Source: Gramella sp. MAR_2010_147
GTDB taxonomy: Bacteria > Bacteroidota > Bacteroidia > Flavobacteriales > Flavobacteriaceae
Direction: 5' to 3'
Assembly: GCF_900105135.1 (NCBI RefSeq)
Contig: NZ_LT629741.1
Coordinates: 2,232,001-2,296,000, forward strand
Length of the DNA stretch: 64,000 nt
The notes under the pieces are model-generated. The model saw only the letters and a list, made by a program, of their open reading frames with translations. It was not told where the DNA came from and searched no databases. Position 1 is the first letter of the stretch, and each line of letters begins with the position of its first letter. This document shows, in pieces, positions 31,784-40,911 of the stretch. The position numbers and the translations under genes are program-made.

Positions 31784-33541
31784 ATGTTCCGCTCCGTTCT
31801 TCTCTTCTGTCTTGTTAATCTTTTCCTTTTTAAATCCTTAGCACAAACACAGCAAATTTCTTCGGAAATTATAAGTCGGGAAGCCTGGGAAGCAAACGAT
31901 CCAGTGATGAAAATGACGGCGCATACGCCCAGATTCATTACCATTCACCATACCGGAATGCCACAAAAACCAGAATTGAGTATTGAGAAAAAACTGAAGG
32001 GGCTTCAGAATTTTTCTCAGAAAGATTCAAAAATGGCGGATGGAAGCATTAAAAAAGCCTGGGCAGATGTTCCTTATCATTTTTATATCACAACCTCGGG
32101 TGAAATTGCAGAAGGCAGGAATATCAATTTTCAGGGGGATTCCAATACAGATTATGATCTAAACGGCCACGTTCTTATTGTAGTAGAAGGAGACTTCAAT
32201 AAAGAAGAACTATTACCTGCGCAAAGGGAAAGTCTAAAAAAGCTGGTTTCTTATGTTTCTTCTGAATATAACATCCCCCTTTCCACAATTACAGGACATA
32301 AAGATCAGGCTGAAACAAGTTGCCCCGGCCAGGATCTTTACCAGGAACTGCCTGGTCTTAGGAATGATCCACGGGTTGTTGTTGGAGCTGAACGATTGCT
32401 GGAACCTCAATTTTTTAAGCATTTAGAAAATAAGCGCATAGGTCTTATTACTAATCATACCGGCGTGCTACCAAATGGAGAACACCTGGTAGATCTCTTA
32501 CACCAGCATCCCGATACTGAACTATCTATTCTTTTTGGTCCGGAACATGGAATTCGCGGAGAAGAAGACAGTCATGTTGCAAACTCCAGGGATAAAAAAA
32601 CCGGGCTTCAGGTGGTTTCTCTTTACGGAAAGATCCAGAAACCTACTCCAGAGATGTTGAAAAATACTGATGTTTTAATATTCGATATTCAGGATATTGG
32701 AGCCAGGTATTATACCTATATAAGGACTATGCTCTTCTCTATGCAAGCCGCCGCTGAAAACAAGGTGGATTTCATAGTACTGGATCGTCCAAATCCTATC
32801 TCCGGGCTGAATCCGGCAGGACCAATAGGTGATTCTTTAGGATATGTTGAGAATATTGAATCACTTCCTGTAATTCATGATATGACCATTGGCGAACTTG
32901 CTGAGATGTTTAATGAGGAGCGGAGGAAAGCCGGAAAATCTAAAGCTCAACTCATAGTAGTACCCTTGCAAAATTACTCCAGAACACTTTTTTATGATGA
33001 AACCGGATTGCCCTGGGTGAAACCATCTCCCAATATGCTTAACCTCACCACGGCCTTGCTGTATCCCGCAACCTGTCTTCTGGAAGGAACAAATTTTTCT
33101 GAAGGGCGGGGAACATTACATCCATTTGAATACATCGGGGCTCCCTGGATAAATTCTGATAAGCTTTCAGAAGATCTCAATTCTTTTGATCTACCCGGAG
33201 TAAATTTTCAACCGATCACATTTCAGCCAGAAAACACTGTAGACGGCATTAAGATCTACCCTCCAAAATTTATGAGCCAGAAGATTCCGGGAGTGAAGAT
33301 AGTGATTACCAACCGTGACCAATTGAAACCTATGGAATTGGGAATTTATATTCTCTACACCCTTAAAAGTCAATACCCCAAAGAATTTGAATGGAACAAG
33401 ACAAGGATTGATCATCTTCTTAAAACTTCTACAGTGAGGGAAATGCTGGAACAGGGTAAAACACCCAAAGAAATTATAGAAAAATGGAATAAATCTTTAG
33501 AGCATTTTGAGGCAAAAAGAAAAACCTACCTGCGCTACTAA
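31784..33541 (+). CDS. Amidase_2/PGRP domain fused to NamZ-type exo-beta-N-acetylmuramidase (DUF1343, GH171)
   Basis: A 585-aa exported protein. After a signal peptide (about 1-21), residues about 30-200 form an amidase with a PGRP-type zinc site: His in FITIHHTGM, a Tyr in VPYHFYI, His in ITGHKD and Cys in TSCPG. Residues about 205-585 are DUF1343, the family of B. subtilis NamZ, which releases MurNAc from glycan ends; motifs GLITNHTGVL, FGPEHGIRG, FDIQDIGARYYTYI and EGTNFSEGRGT are present. The fusion would strip peptide and then clip MurNAc from the same chain. Gap to the previous gene is 9 bases. Confidence 0.9.
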   Translation: MFRSVLLFCLVNLFLFKSLAQTQQISSEIISREAWEANDPVMKMTAHTPRFITIHHTGMPQKPELSIEKKLKGLQNFSQKDSKMADGSIKKAWADVPYHFYITTSGEIAEGRNINFQGDSNTDYDLNGHVLIVVEGDFNKEELLPAQRESLKKLVSYVSSEYNIPLSTITGHKDQAETSCPGQDLYQELPGLRNDPRVVVGAERLLEPQFFKHLENKRIGLITNHTGVLPNGEHLVDLLHQHPDTELSILFGPEHGIRGEEDSHVANSRDKKTGLQVVSLYGKIQKPTPEMLKNTDVLIFDIQDIGARYYTYIRTMLFSMQAAAENKVDFIVLDRPNPISGLNPAGPIGDSLGYVENIESLPVIHDMTIGELAEMFNEERRKAGKSKAQLIVVPLQNYSRTLFYDETGLPWVKPSPNMLNLTTALLYPATCLLEGTNFSEGRGTLHPFEYIGAPWINSDKLSEDLNSFDLPGVNFQPITFQPENTVDGIKIYPPKFMSQKIPGVKIVITNRDQLKPMELGIYILYTLKSQYPKEFEWNKTRIDHLLKTSTVREMLEQGKTPKEIIEKWNKSLEHFEAKRKTYLRY

Positions 33542-33556
33542 TTAAAAAGTCTTATC

Positions 33557-35401
33557 ATGAAAACTTCTTATACATCCGCACTGCTTTTTATAATCTTTTC
33601 CCTTTCAACACTTAGTGCCCAGAATTTCAAATTTGCACAGATCACAGATACACATATTGGTACAGAAACGGCTAAAGAAGATCTGGAAAGAACCGTGGAA
33701 GATATCAATACGCAAGACCTTGATTTTGTAATCGTGACGGGGGATATTACTGAAATGGGAACCGATGACGAACTGGCATTGGCAAAAGAAATCCTGTCAA
33801 AAATAGAAATTCCGTACTACGTCGTTCCCGGGAATCATGATACCGGCTGGTCTGAATCTGGCGGAGTATCATTTATTAAAGAATTTGGCTATGACAAATT
33901 TGTATTTGAACATGAAGGTTATAAGATCATAGGATGTGCTTCGGGGCCTTATGTTAGAATGTCTGACGGTCATATTCCCAGAGACGCCATAGTCTGGCTG
34001 GACAGTGTCCTTACTTCCACATCCAAAGACCAGCGAATCATTTTTGCAAATCATTATCCTATAGATAATAGCTTTGATAACTGGTATGAAGTAACCGAGA
34101 GGTTGAAACAGTACAATACTCAGTTTGCAATATGTGGCCACGGACACAGAAATAAATCGATGAATTTTGAAGGAATTCCGGCCTCTATGGGACGTTCTAA
34201 TTTGAGAGCTAAGGATTCTATTGGGGGTTATAGTATTATTTCTGTCACCAAGGACAAAGCTCTTTTTAATGAGAGAATCCCGGGTGTAAAAACTCTTGAA
34301 GCCTGGAGGAATATATATCTTGGTAAAAGATCTTACGATATGGAGAAAGAAGATTTTAAAAGACCTTCTTATAAAATCAATGATTCATTTCCACAGGTTA
34401 GCAAAAAATGGAGCTATCACTCGAATGCAAATGTGATCTCTACTCCTTCCAGCATTCAAAATGTAATAGTATTTGGAAACAGTACAGGAACTGTAGAGGC
34501 TTTATCAAAAGATACAGGAGAGAAATTATGGGAGTATTCCACAAAAGGAGGAATTTTCTCATCTCCAGCCGCCTATAGAAACTCTGTTATCCTGGCTTCA
34601 GGAGATGGAAATATTTATAGTCTGAATTCTGAAAATGGCAAGCTTCTATGGAAAACAAAAACGGGCGCTTCGGTTCTTGGTTCGCCAATTATAGAAAATG
34701 ATATTGTTTACATTGGTGGCAGCGATGGTAATTTTAGAGCATTAAACGCCGCAACAGGAAAAGAACTATGGAAATTTGAAGGTCTAAAAGGACCTGTAGT
34801 TAGCAAAGCTTTAATTTATGACTCTAAGGTGATCTTTGGAGCCTGGGATAAATTCTTATATGCGCTCAATAAAAATACAGGGAGACTGGAATGGAAATGG
34901 TCTAATGATTCTCCTAATCGCATGTTTTCTCCTGCGATGGTGATTCCTGTTGCTGCCAATGATGCTATTTATATCGTAGCTCCAGACAGGTATATTTCAG
35001 CAATTAATGCAGAAAACGGAAAAACACTTTGGCGAAGTAATGAAGCCACGGTAAGGGAATCGCTTGGAATTTCAAATGATAAAGAGTTTTTGTATGCCAA
35101 AACAATGAATGATACCCTGGTTGCTTTTAAAACCACCAGAAAATCTCCGGAAATTGCCTGGAAATTAGATATGAATTATGGATATGATCATGTGCCATCC
35201 ATGATCATAGAAAAAAATAAAACTCTATATTTTGGAGGCAGAAACGGTATTGTATTTAGTGTAGATCCCAAATCATGCAAGCAAAAATGGTCTTATAAAA
35301 TAGATAACTCTATGATTAATACCGTGAATGTTATTAATGATCATCAGCTCGTTGCAGCGACAATGGATGGAAAAATTGTTCTTCTCGAGTGGAAGCCATA
35401 A
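33557..35401 (+). CDS. metallophosphoesterase fused to a PQQ-like beta-propeller
   Basis: A 614-aa exported protein (signal 1 to about 21, ending LSAQ). Residues about 24-240 are a calcineurin-like phosphoesterase with all metal motifs: DTHIG, GDITEMG, GNHDTGW, NHYP and GHGHRN. Residues about 280-610 consist of PQQ/WD-type propeller repeats (TGEKLWEYSTKGGIFSSPA, NGKLLWKTKTGASVLGSP, TGKELWKFEG). It probably removes phosphate or a phosphodiester from a cell-wall fragment in the periplasm; substrate unknown. It is the last gene of the plus-strand run and ends at the shared terminator. Confidence 0.87.
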   Translation: MKTSYTSALLFIIFSLSTLSAQNFKFAQITDTHIGTETAKEDLERTVEDINTQDLDFVIVTGDITEMGTDDELALAKEILSKIEIPYYVVPGNHDTGWSESGGVSFIKEFGYDKFVFEHEGYKIIGCASGPYVRMSDGHIPRDAIVWLDSVLTSTSKDQRIIFANHYPIDNSFDNWYEVTERLKQYNTQFAICGHGHRNKSMNFEGIPASMGRSNLRAKDSIGGYSIISVTKDKALFNERIPGVKTLEAWRNIYLGKRSYDMEKEDFKRPSYKINDSFPQVSKKWSYHSNANVISTPSSIQNVIVFGNSTGTVEALSKDTGEKLWEYSTKGGIFSSPAAYRNSVILASGDGNIYSLNSENGKLLWKTKTGASVLGSPIIENDIVYIGGSDGNFRALNAATGKELWKFEGLKGPVVSKALIYDSKVIFGAWDKFLYALNKNTGRLEWKWSNDSPNRMFSPAMVIPVAANDAIYIVAPDRYISAINAENGKTLWRSNEATVRESLGISNDKEFLYAKTMNDTLVAFKTTRKSPEIAWKLDMNYGYDHVPSMIIEKNKTLYFGGRNGIVFSVDPKSCKQKWSYKIDNSMINTVNVINDHQLVAATMDGKIVLLEWKP

Positions 35402-35433
35402 AAAAAGGTCCCGCTAATTCAAGGGGACCTTTT
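35401..35433. terminator. bidirectional terminator between convergent operons
   Basis: Perfect 10-bp stem AAAAGGTCCC (35403-35412) with GGGACCTTTT (35424-35433), A-rich on one flank and T-rich on the other, between the phosphoesterase and NlpC/P60 stops. Confidence 0.82.
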
Positions 35434-35460
35434 ACGTATTTAAACTAAACTATAAGACGT

Positions 35461-36687
35461 CTATTCTGAAACTTTTTGAGAGGTTCTGGCGTCCGTAAAA
35501 ATGTTTTGTTGTTTCAGGTAAAGTAAGTTTTTGTCTTCTTCATTGAATACTCTTTTACTACGCAGGTATCGATCATAATTATACTCATCAAAATCTGAAG
35601 AAGTAGTATCCATGGTACTAATATGAACATCTCCCATGGAATGAATAAATTGATTGTCTCCAATCCACATTCCCACATGCACTACCCTTTCTGAAGTAGA
35701 ATCGGTCGCCGGTCTTCCAAAGAAAAGAAGGTCTCCGGGGATCAGTTTTTCAAAATTTCTGGTAGTATCTATTAATTTTCCGGTATGAACCTGTTGTGAT
35801 GCGTCCCTTGGCAGCACCATCCCATTAAGAAAATATACCGTCTTGGTAAAACCGCTACAGTCTACTCCTTTAGGTGAGGTTCCTCCCCATAAATATGGAA
35901 GTCCCATTAATTTTTTTGAAGTTTCCACCAGGTCTTCTTTTTCCATATCTAAAGAAGTAAGCCAATCTTGATATGGTTGTGCTTCAGCCTTTGAAATAAA
36001 GGCTTCCCTCCCGTCAGGATACTTGACCTTATAAAATCCATTTTGTTCGCTTAAAAGCTCTAGAATGTCTCCTGCTACCAAATCTGAAATGCTTTGTGAA
36101 TCACTTCTGGCTTCCTGGAAAGAATTTCCGAAGGCTTCTAAATAAATAAGTTTTTCGGCTGATTTCCATTCAGAAAATTCCTCTTTAGTTTTATTTGCTA
36201 TTCCGCCGTAATCTACCCAGCCCAAATATCCATCAGGTGTCTGTACATAATACCAGCCACCGTCTTTCTTAAATACGTTTAAAGGCATCCCTAAGGTGGC
36301 CTGGGTGACCAGTTGTGCTGAATGTTTAGGTTTGTCCCGAAGGTTCGCCACAGAGATCTTTACCACTCCCAAAGTTTTTCCTTCAAGTGTTTTATCATCA
36401 GGTAACAACTGAATGCTATCTGTAAACTTAAGATCCTGGGATTCCATTTTCGATTTAAGTTCCTGCACTGCTTCGGGAAGATTAGACTCCCCTTTTAATA
36501 CATAAGTATCCCCGTTTTGATGACTTTCAATATCAAACAACGCTACCCGGTTATCTGGAGCATACTGCTCATCTACCTGAGCAATGATATCTTCTGCCTT
36601 ATTTACTTCTTCTTTTTCCGTAGTTTTTCCACAGGAAACAAGAACCAGTACCGTTAGCAACGCTATATAAATTGATTTGATTTTCAT
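35461..36687 (-). CDS. NlpC/P60 cell-wall peptidase lipoprotein with SH3 domains
   Basis: A gamma-D-glutamyl-type endopeptidase for peptidoglycan stem peptides. I place the start at 36687 because MKIKSIYIALLTVLVLVSCG then forms a lipoprotein signal; the earlier in-frame Met at 36708 overlaps the preceding gene. Two bacterial SH3-like modules (about 100-240, GVVKISVANLRDKPKHSAQL and DILELLSEQNGFYKV) precede the NlpC/P60 domain (about 265-400) with Cys in GVDCSGFTK, His in VVHVGMWIG and a third polar residue in FIHSMG. Its products, short L-Ala-D-Glu peptides, are the substrate of the epimerase encoded directly upstream. Confidence 0.9.
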   Translation of the reverse strand: MKIKSIYIALLTVLVLVSCGKTTEKEEVNKAEDIIAQVDEQYAPDNRVALFDIESHQNGDTYVLKGESNLPEAVQELKSKMESQDLKFTDSIQLLPDDKTLEGKTLGVVKISVANLRDKPKHSAQLVTQATLGMPLNVFKKDGGWYYVQTPDGYLGWVDYGGIANKTKEEFSEWKSAEKLIYLEAFGNSFQEARSDSQSISDLVAGDILELLSEQNGFYKVKYPDGREAFISKAEAQPYQDWLTSLDMEKEDLVETSKKLMGLPYLWGGTSPKGVDCSGFTKTVYFLNGMVLPRDASQQVHTGKLIDTTRNFEKLIPGDLLFFGRPATDSTSERVVHVGMWIGDNQFIHSMGDVHISTMDTTSSDFDEYNYDRYLRSKRVFNEEDKNLLYLKQQNIFTDARTSQKVSE

Positions 36688-36700
36688 GATTTTCAAATAT

Positions 36701-37720
36701 TTACTCAAAATTAAACAATTTTACCCCGGTTCCATTCCTGTCTGGAAAATGAACTTTTCCATGATCCATTTTTATGCCCTCTGCAATATCATTCCTAATT
36801 AACAGGCTACCGTCCATATCTACATAATCCAGCAAAGGCAGCAATTGTCCTATCGCCGACATGGATACAGTAGATTCGGTCATGCAACCCACCATAACTT
36901 TTAAATTTAGTGATCGGGCCTTTTCAATCATTCTTTTGCCTGGTGTGATCCCTGCACATTTAGTTAATTTTATATTCACTCCGTGAAAATAAGGAGCACA
37001 TTTTTCAACGTCACCTTCCACGATACAACTTTCATCTGCGATTAGTGGAAGTTCAGATCTATTATAAAGCGCTTTCATGCCTTCCACATCCTCTGGCTTT
37101 AAAGGCTGCTCAAGAAACTCCACATTCAGATCTTTCATGGCATGACTATTTTCTATCGCCTGCTCGAGAGTCCATGCCGCATTGGCATCCAGTCTGAAAA
37201 CCGAATTGGTATGCTTTCGCAATTCCTTTACTATGGCAATATCGTCTTTGGTTCCCAGTTTTATTTTATACAAAGGCCAGTGAAATTCTTTGATCTTCCT
37301 AATCATTGTATCTACTGTATCCATCCCAATTGTATAATTGGTAAGAGGAACGTCTTTAATATCCAGTCCCCACATCTTATACAATGGCATAGAATTTCTC
37401 TTTCCGTGGAGATCATGCATTGCCATATCTAAAGCACACTGGGCAAAAGGATTTTCTTTTAAATGTGGGAAAGTAAGTTCCCATAATTCTTCAGGAGAAC
37501 GATGAATATTGTTTGCAATTATAGGTTCTACTTCTTTAATGGAAGTGATCATCTTCTCGACCGTTACTCCGTAATAGACTGTAGCCGCTGCCTCGCCATA
37601 CCCTGTAAACTCGCCATCAGATAAAATTATAATAAGTGTAGGCTGAAAATCCCTTGAACCATGATTAATGGTAAAGGTATTCTTTAGTTCCAGGTTAAAT
37701 GATTTGTATTGTATTTGCAT
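36701..37720 (-). CDS. dipeptide epimerase (L-Ala-D/L-Glu epimerase type)
   Basis: Enolase-superfamily enzyme that turns the cell-wall dipeptide L-Ala-D-Glu into L-Ala-L-Glu so that it can be used. The 339-aa protein shows the KxK motif in LYKIKLGTKD, metal ligands in LDANAAW, EFLEQPL and IADESC, and the second catalytic Lys in GVNIKLTKCAG. The match to YcjG/YkfB-type sequences and the NlpC/P60 neighbour support the specificity. Gap to the transporter gene upstream is 28 bases. Confidence 0.9.
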   Translation of the reverse strand: MQIQYKSFNLELKNTFTINHGSRDFQPTLIIILSDGEFTGYGEAAATVYYGVTVEKMITSIKEVEPIIANNIHRSPEELWELTFPHLKENPFAQCALDMAMHDLHGKRNSMPLYKMWGLDIKDVPLTNYTIGMDTVDTMIRKIKEFHWPLYKIKLGTKDDIAIVKELRKHTNSVFRLDANAAWTLEQAIENSHAMKDLNVEFLEQPLKPEDVEGMKALYNRSELPLIADESCIVEGDVEKCAPYFHGVNIKLTKCAGITPGKRMIEKARSLNLKVMVGCMTESTVSMSAIGQLLPLLDYVDMDGSLLIRNDIAEGIKMDHGKVHFPDRNGTGVKLFNFE

Positions 37721-37748
37721 TTCCTAGATTTTAAGTATAAACACGTAT

Positions 37749-39197
37749 TTAAAGAGATCCGGGTTTTTTGTCATATAAAAGCCAGAGTCCAATAAATGTA
37801 AGCGCTGCATTTACCAGCAATATTTCAAATCCGAACTGATACCCGTTGAACCAGGTTTCAGAATATTGATCAAGAATTACAGAAATTATGGGTGCAAGGA
37901 TGCATACCACCGGGACCAACCTGTCTTTCACAAACCTTCTGTTTAATAATCCGAAGGCAAAGAGGCCCAATAATGGTCCATAAGTAAATCCAGCTACTTT
38001 AAAAACAGCACTTACCACGCTAGAATCATTCAAGCTATTAAAAATTATAATTACCACAAACATTAAAAACGTAAAACCTATATGAACCCATAATCTTGTT
38101 CTTTTCTGGTTAGACTTCTTATTAGGTAAATCCAGAATATCTACACAGAAAGAAGTTGTTAAGGCTGTTAAAGCAGAATCGGCACTAGAGAAAGCCGCGG
38201 CAATGATTCCCAGTAAAAAGACTATTCCGGCCAGAATACCAAAATGATTCAAAGCCAATAATGGATATAGATCGTCTGTTCTTTCTGGAATTGCGATATT
38301 CTGATCTATTGCGAACTTATATAGTAAAACTCCCAGCGAAAGGAATAGAACTGTAGAAACAAAAAATGTGATGGAGAACCAGAAAATATTCTTTTGCGCA
38401 TCTTTTTGATTCTTACAAGTAAGATTTTTCTGCATTACATTCTGATCCAATCCATTCATTGCGATGGTAATAAAAATACCTGCAAGGAAGGTCTTATAAA
38501 AATTTCGGTCAGACCGCCAATCCCAGTCAAATATCGTTGACATCTTACTATCAGAAACAGTAGCTATTACTTCCGAAAAACCAAGTCCCATATGATCTAC
38601 GATCATTTTGATACTTATTACCACTGCCAGAAGAAGAAAAGTTGTTTGAAGTGTATCTGTCCAGACAATAGTTTTAATCCCTCCTCGAAACGTATATAAC
38701 CAAATGAGTATTATCGTTGAAAGTACCGTAACGAAAAAAGGAATTCCAAAGGCATCAAAAAAAGCGATCTGCAGTACCAATGCTGCCAGGAAAAGCCTGA
38801 AAGATGCCCCAATGGTTTGCGAAATTAGAAAGAAGACAGAGCCTGTGTAATAAGAATTTTGCCCAAAACGATTTTTTAAATACTCATAAATAGATACCAG
38901 CTTTAGTTTATAAAATAATGGAATAAGTATAAATGCGATGACCGCATAACCTACCATATTCCCCATTACGAACTGTAAGTAGGTCCAGTTGGAATTTCCC
39001 ACTTCACCCGGTACCGAAATAAAAGTAACTCCTGAAAGTGAGGCTCCAACCATTCCATAAGCTACCAGGAACCAGGGAGATTGCTTATTAGCTGTGAAAA
39101 AGGTGTTATTATCAGCTTTTTTTGAGGTTAAATGGCTAATTCCCAATAACACCAAAAAATAGACAGCTATAACTCCAAATACCAGTAAGGGCGTCAT
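37749..39197 (-). CDS. sodium:solute symporter (SSS family)
   Basis: A 482-aa inner-membrane symporter with about 13 hydrophobic segments and SSS patterns: SLSGVTFISVPGEVGNSNWTYLQF (segment 2, sodium site), and AAAFSSADSALTALTTSFCVDI (segment 8). It starts directly after the glycosidase stop with no gap and lies before the epimerase gene, so its cargo is probably a released muropeptide fragment, dipeptide or amino sugar; MurNAc is possible. Specificity cannot be read from the sequence. Confidence 0.9.
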   Translation of the reverse strand: MTPLLVFGVIAVYFLVLLGISHLTSKKADNNTFFTANKQSPWFLVAYGMVGASLSGVTFISVPGEVGNSNWTYLQFVMGNMVGYAVIAFILIPLFYKLKLVSIYEYLKNRFGQNSYYTGSVFFLISQTIGASFRLFLAALVLQIAFFDAFGIPFFVTVLSTIILIWLYTFRGGIKTIVWTDTLQTTFLLLAVVISIKMIVDHMGLGFSEVIATVSDSKMSTIFDWDWRSDRNFYKTFLAGIFITIAMNGLDQNVMQKNLTCKNQKDAQKNIFWFSITFFVSTVLFLSLGVLLYKFAIDQNIAIPERTDDLYPLLALNHFGILAGIVFLLGIIAAAFSSADSALTALTTSFCVDILDLPNKKSNQKRTRLWVHIGFTFLMFVVIIIFNSLNDSSVVSAVFKVAGFTYGPLLGLFAFGLLNRRFVKDRLVPVVCILAPIISVILDQYSETWFNGYQFGFEILLVNAALTFIGLWLLYDKKPGSL

Positions 39198-40817
39198 CTA
39201 TGATCTCTTTAAATTGATTTCTTTGAATTCACTTTGATTACCAACCCTGTCTACTGCAGTAAGACCTAATTTTTCTATCTTACTCTTCTTTTCCCCTACT
39301 ATATACTGCAGACTGTAAGAAGACGTATTTCCATCGAGGATCTTATAATCCCAGCCTCCCTGATCATATTTAAACCAAAGCACATATCTGGTAATTTCTT
39401 CTGAATTAGCAGCCTCCCAATTCAACAGAACCCGATCATTTTCGATCCTGGAAGTAAGAACCGGGGTTTCCGGAGCATTTTCATCAAGCCACGGACTTGG
39501 AGGCACGAGCGCTTTCTTTCTATATGGACCTTCCTGTAAAGCTTTTGCAAGATTTTCGTGTTTCAGAAGTGGGCCAATACTCCAGTGAACCGTTCCCTTA
39601 CTCTCGGGCAACATCCCGCGAGTGATCATGATCTGGTTGATGGTTTCATCTACATTTTTTTCATCACCGCCAAGACCTACATTAATGCCCGGCCATAAAT
39701 GCCTGTTTTTAGTATTTTCTGATTCCCACCACCCCAGTAATTCCGGAAAGCTCTGTCCGGGTTTATTAATCTGCCAGTACAATTGAGGAGTAAAATAGTC
39801 TATCCAGCCTTCATTCAGCCACAATTTAGCATCGGCATAAAGTTTATCATATTGATCATAACCGGTTACAGATTGCGGGTAACCTGGTCTCCATATCCCG
39901 AATGGACTTAAACCGAATTTTACATGAGGTTTTTCAGCTTTTATCTCTTCATAGATCCTTTTGATGAACCTGTTCACATGATCCCTTCTCCAGTCTCCTT
40001 TTGAAAGTTCTCCATTATTACTCTTATAAGAAGCAAAGGTCTTTTCATCTGGAAAGTCTTTTCCATTATTATAGGAATCGTAGGGATAAAAATAGTCATC
40101 AAAATGAACCCCATCAATATCATATCTTTCTACAATATCCATTACCACTGCTGCGGAGTGATCCTGAGTTTCCTTTTTTGCGGGATCCAGCCACCACATT
40201 CCGTTGGCAAGTTCTACAGCAAGTTCAGGTTTTTGCCTGATAATAGATGTATTGGTAACATCTCCTCCGGTAGTATGATGAGCACGATAAGGGTTTAGCC
40301 ACACATGTAATTCCAGTCCTCTTTTATGAGCTTCCCTGATCCAGAAATCAAGCGGATCATAATAAGGTTCAGGAGCTTTTCCCTGTTCCCCTGTTAGAAA
40401 ATATGACCATGGTTCGATCTCGCTCTCATATAAAGCATCGGCCTGAGGCCTCACCTGAAAAATTACCGCATTAAAATTATGAGTTTGGAGAAAGTCAAGG
40501 AGTTTCAATGCTTCCTTTTGCTGCTGCATCGTCGAAAGGCCAGATTTACTTGGCCAGTTGATATTCGCTACCGTAGCAACCCAGGCCGCTCTGAACTCTT
40601 CAATATTTAGGGGCGGGTTCACTCTGTTTCTTTTAGGGGTCTCGACTTTCTCCATAGGAACTTCAGGCACGGAAGCTGTTTCGCTGGAGGCACTATCTAT
40701 TTCTTTTTCGATGATTTTTTCAGAAGTAGATTTTTCCTGAGTAGTTTTAGTGGTTTTACAAGAGTTCAGTAACACCAATACAAAGAGTAGCGTAAATATT
40801 TTATAACGTGATATCAT
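39198..40817 (-). CDS. GHL10 glycosyl hydrolase lipoprotein (DigH/YngK-like)
   Basis: A 539-aa lipoprotein (lipobox VLLNSC) with a Glu/Lys/Ser-rich linker, then the GHL10 TIM-barrel (about 70-400): EEFRAAWVATVANINWPSK, FQVRPQADALYESEIEPWS, WLNPYRAHH, DGVHFDDYFYPY, FGLSPFGIWRPG. A Fn3-like C-terminal module follows (about 450-535). E. coli DigH, of the same family, cleaves denuded peptidoglycan glycan strands, which fits the neighbouring amidases that produce such glycan. First gene of the unit glycosidase-SSS-epimerase-NlpC/P60, with its own -7 box. Confidence 0.88.
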   Translation of the reverse strand: MISRYKIFTLLFVLVLLNSCKTTKTTQEKSTSEKIIEKEIDSASSETASVPEVPMEKVETPKRNRVNPPLNIEEFRAAWVATVANINWPSKSGLSTMQQQKEALKLLDFLQTHNFNAVIFQVRPQADALYESEIEPWSYFLTGEQGKAPEPYYDPLDFWIREAHKRGLELHVWLNPYRAHHTTGGDVTNTSIIRQKPELAVELANGMWWLDPAKKETQDHSAAVVMDIVERYDIDGVHFDDYFYPYDSYNNGKDFPDEKTFASYKSNNGELSKGDWRRDHVNRFIKRIYEEIKAEKPHVKFGLSPFGIWRPGYPQSVTGYDQYDKLYADAKLWLNEGWIDYFTPQLYWQINKPGQSFPELLGWWESENTKNRHLWPGINVGLGGDEKNVDETINQIMITRGMLPESKGTVHWSIGPLLKHENLAKALQEGPYRKKALVPPSPWLDENAPETPVLTSRIENDRVLLNWEAANSEEITRYVLWFKYDQGGWDYKILDGNTSSYSLQYIVGEKKSKIEKLGLTAVDRVGNQSEFKEINLKRS

Positions 40818-40833
40818 AGAGTTAGGTATTTAG

Positions 40834-40841
40834 CAAAAGTA
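40834..40841 (-). promoter_or_regulatory. -7 element of the GHL10 unit
   Basis: The minus strand reads TACTTTTG, a perfect TAnnTTTG match, 16 bases before the GHL10 ATG and just past the susD terminator. Confidence 0.5.
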
Positions 40842-40855
40842 AATAAGTTATGTAT

Positions 40856-40885
40856 AGAAAAGTCCTTAAGAATAACTTAAGGACT
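40856..40885 (-). terminator. terminator after susD
   Basis: Perfect 10-bp stem AGTCCTTAAG (40861-40870) with CTTAAGGACT (40876-40885), 5-base loop, then TTTTC in the minus direction. It separates susCD from the GHL10 unit, perhaps as a partial attenuator. Confidence 0.75.
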
Positions 40886-40911
40886 CATCCGGACTAATTC
40901 CTAATTTAACA

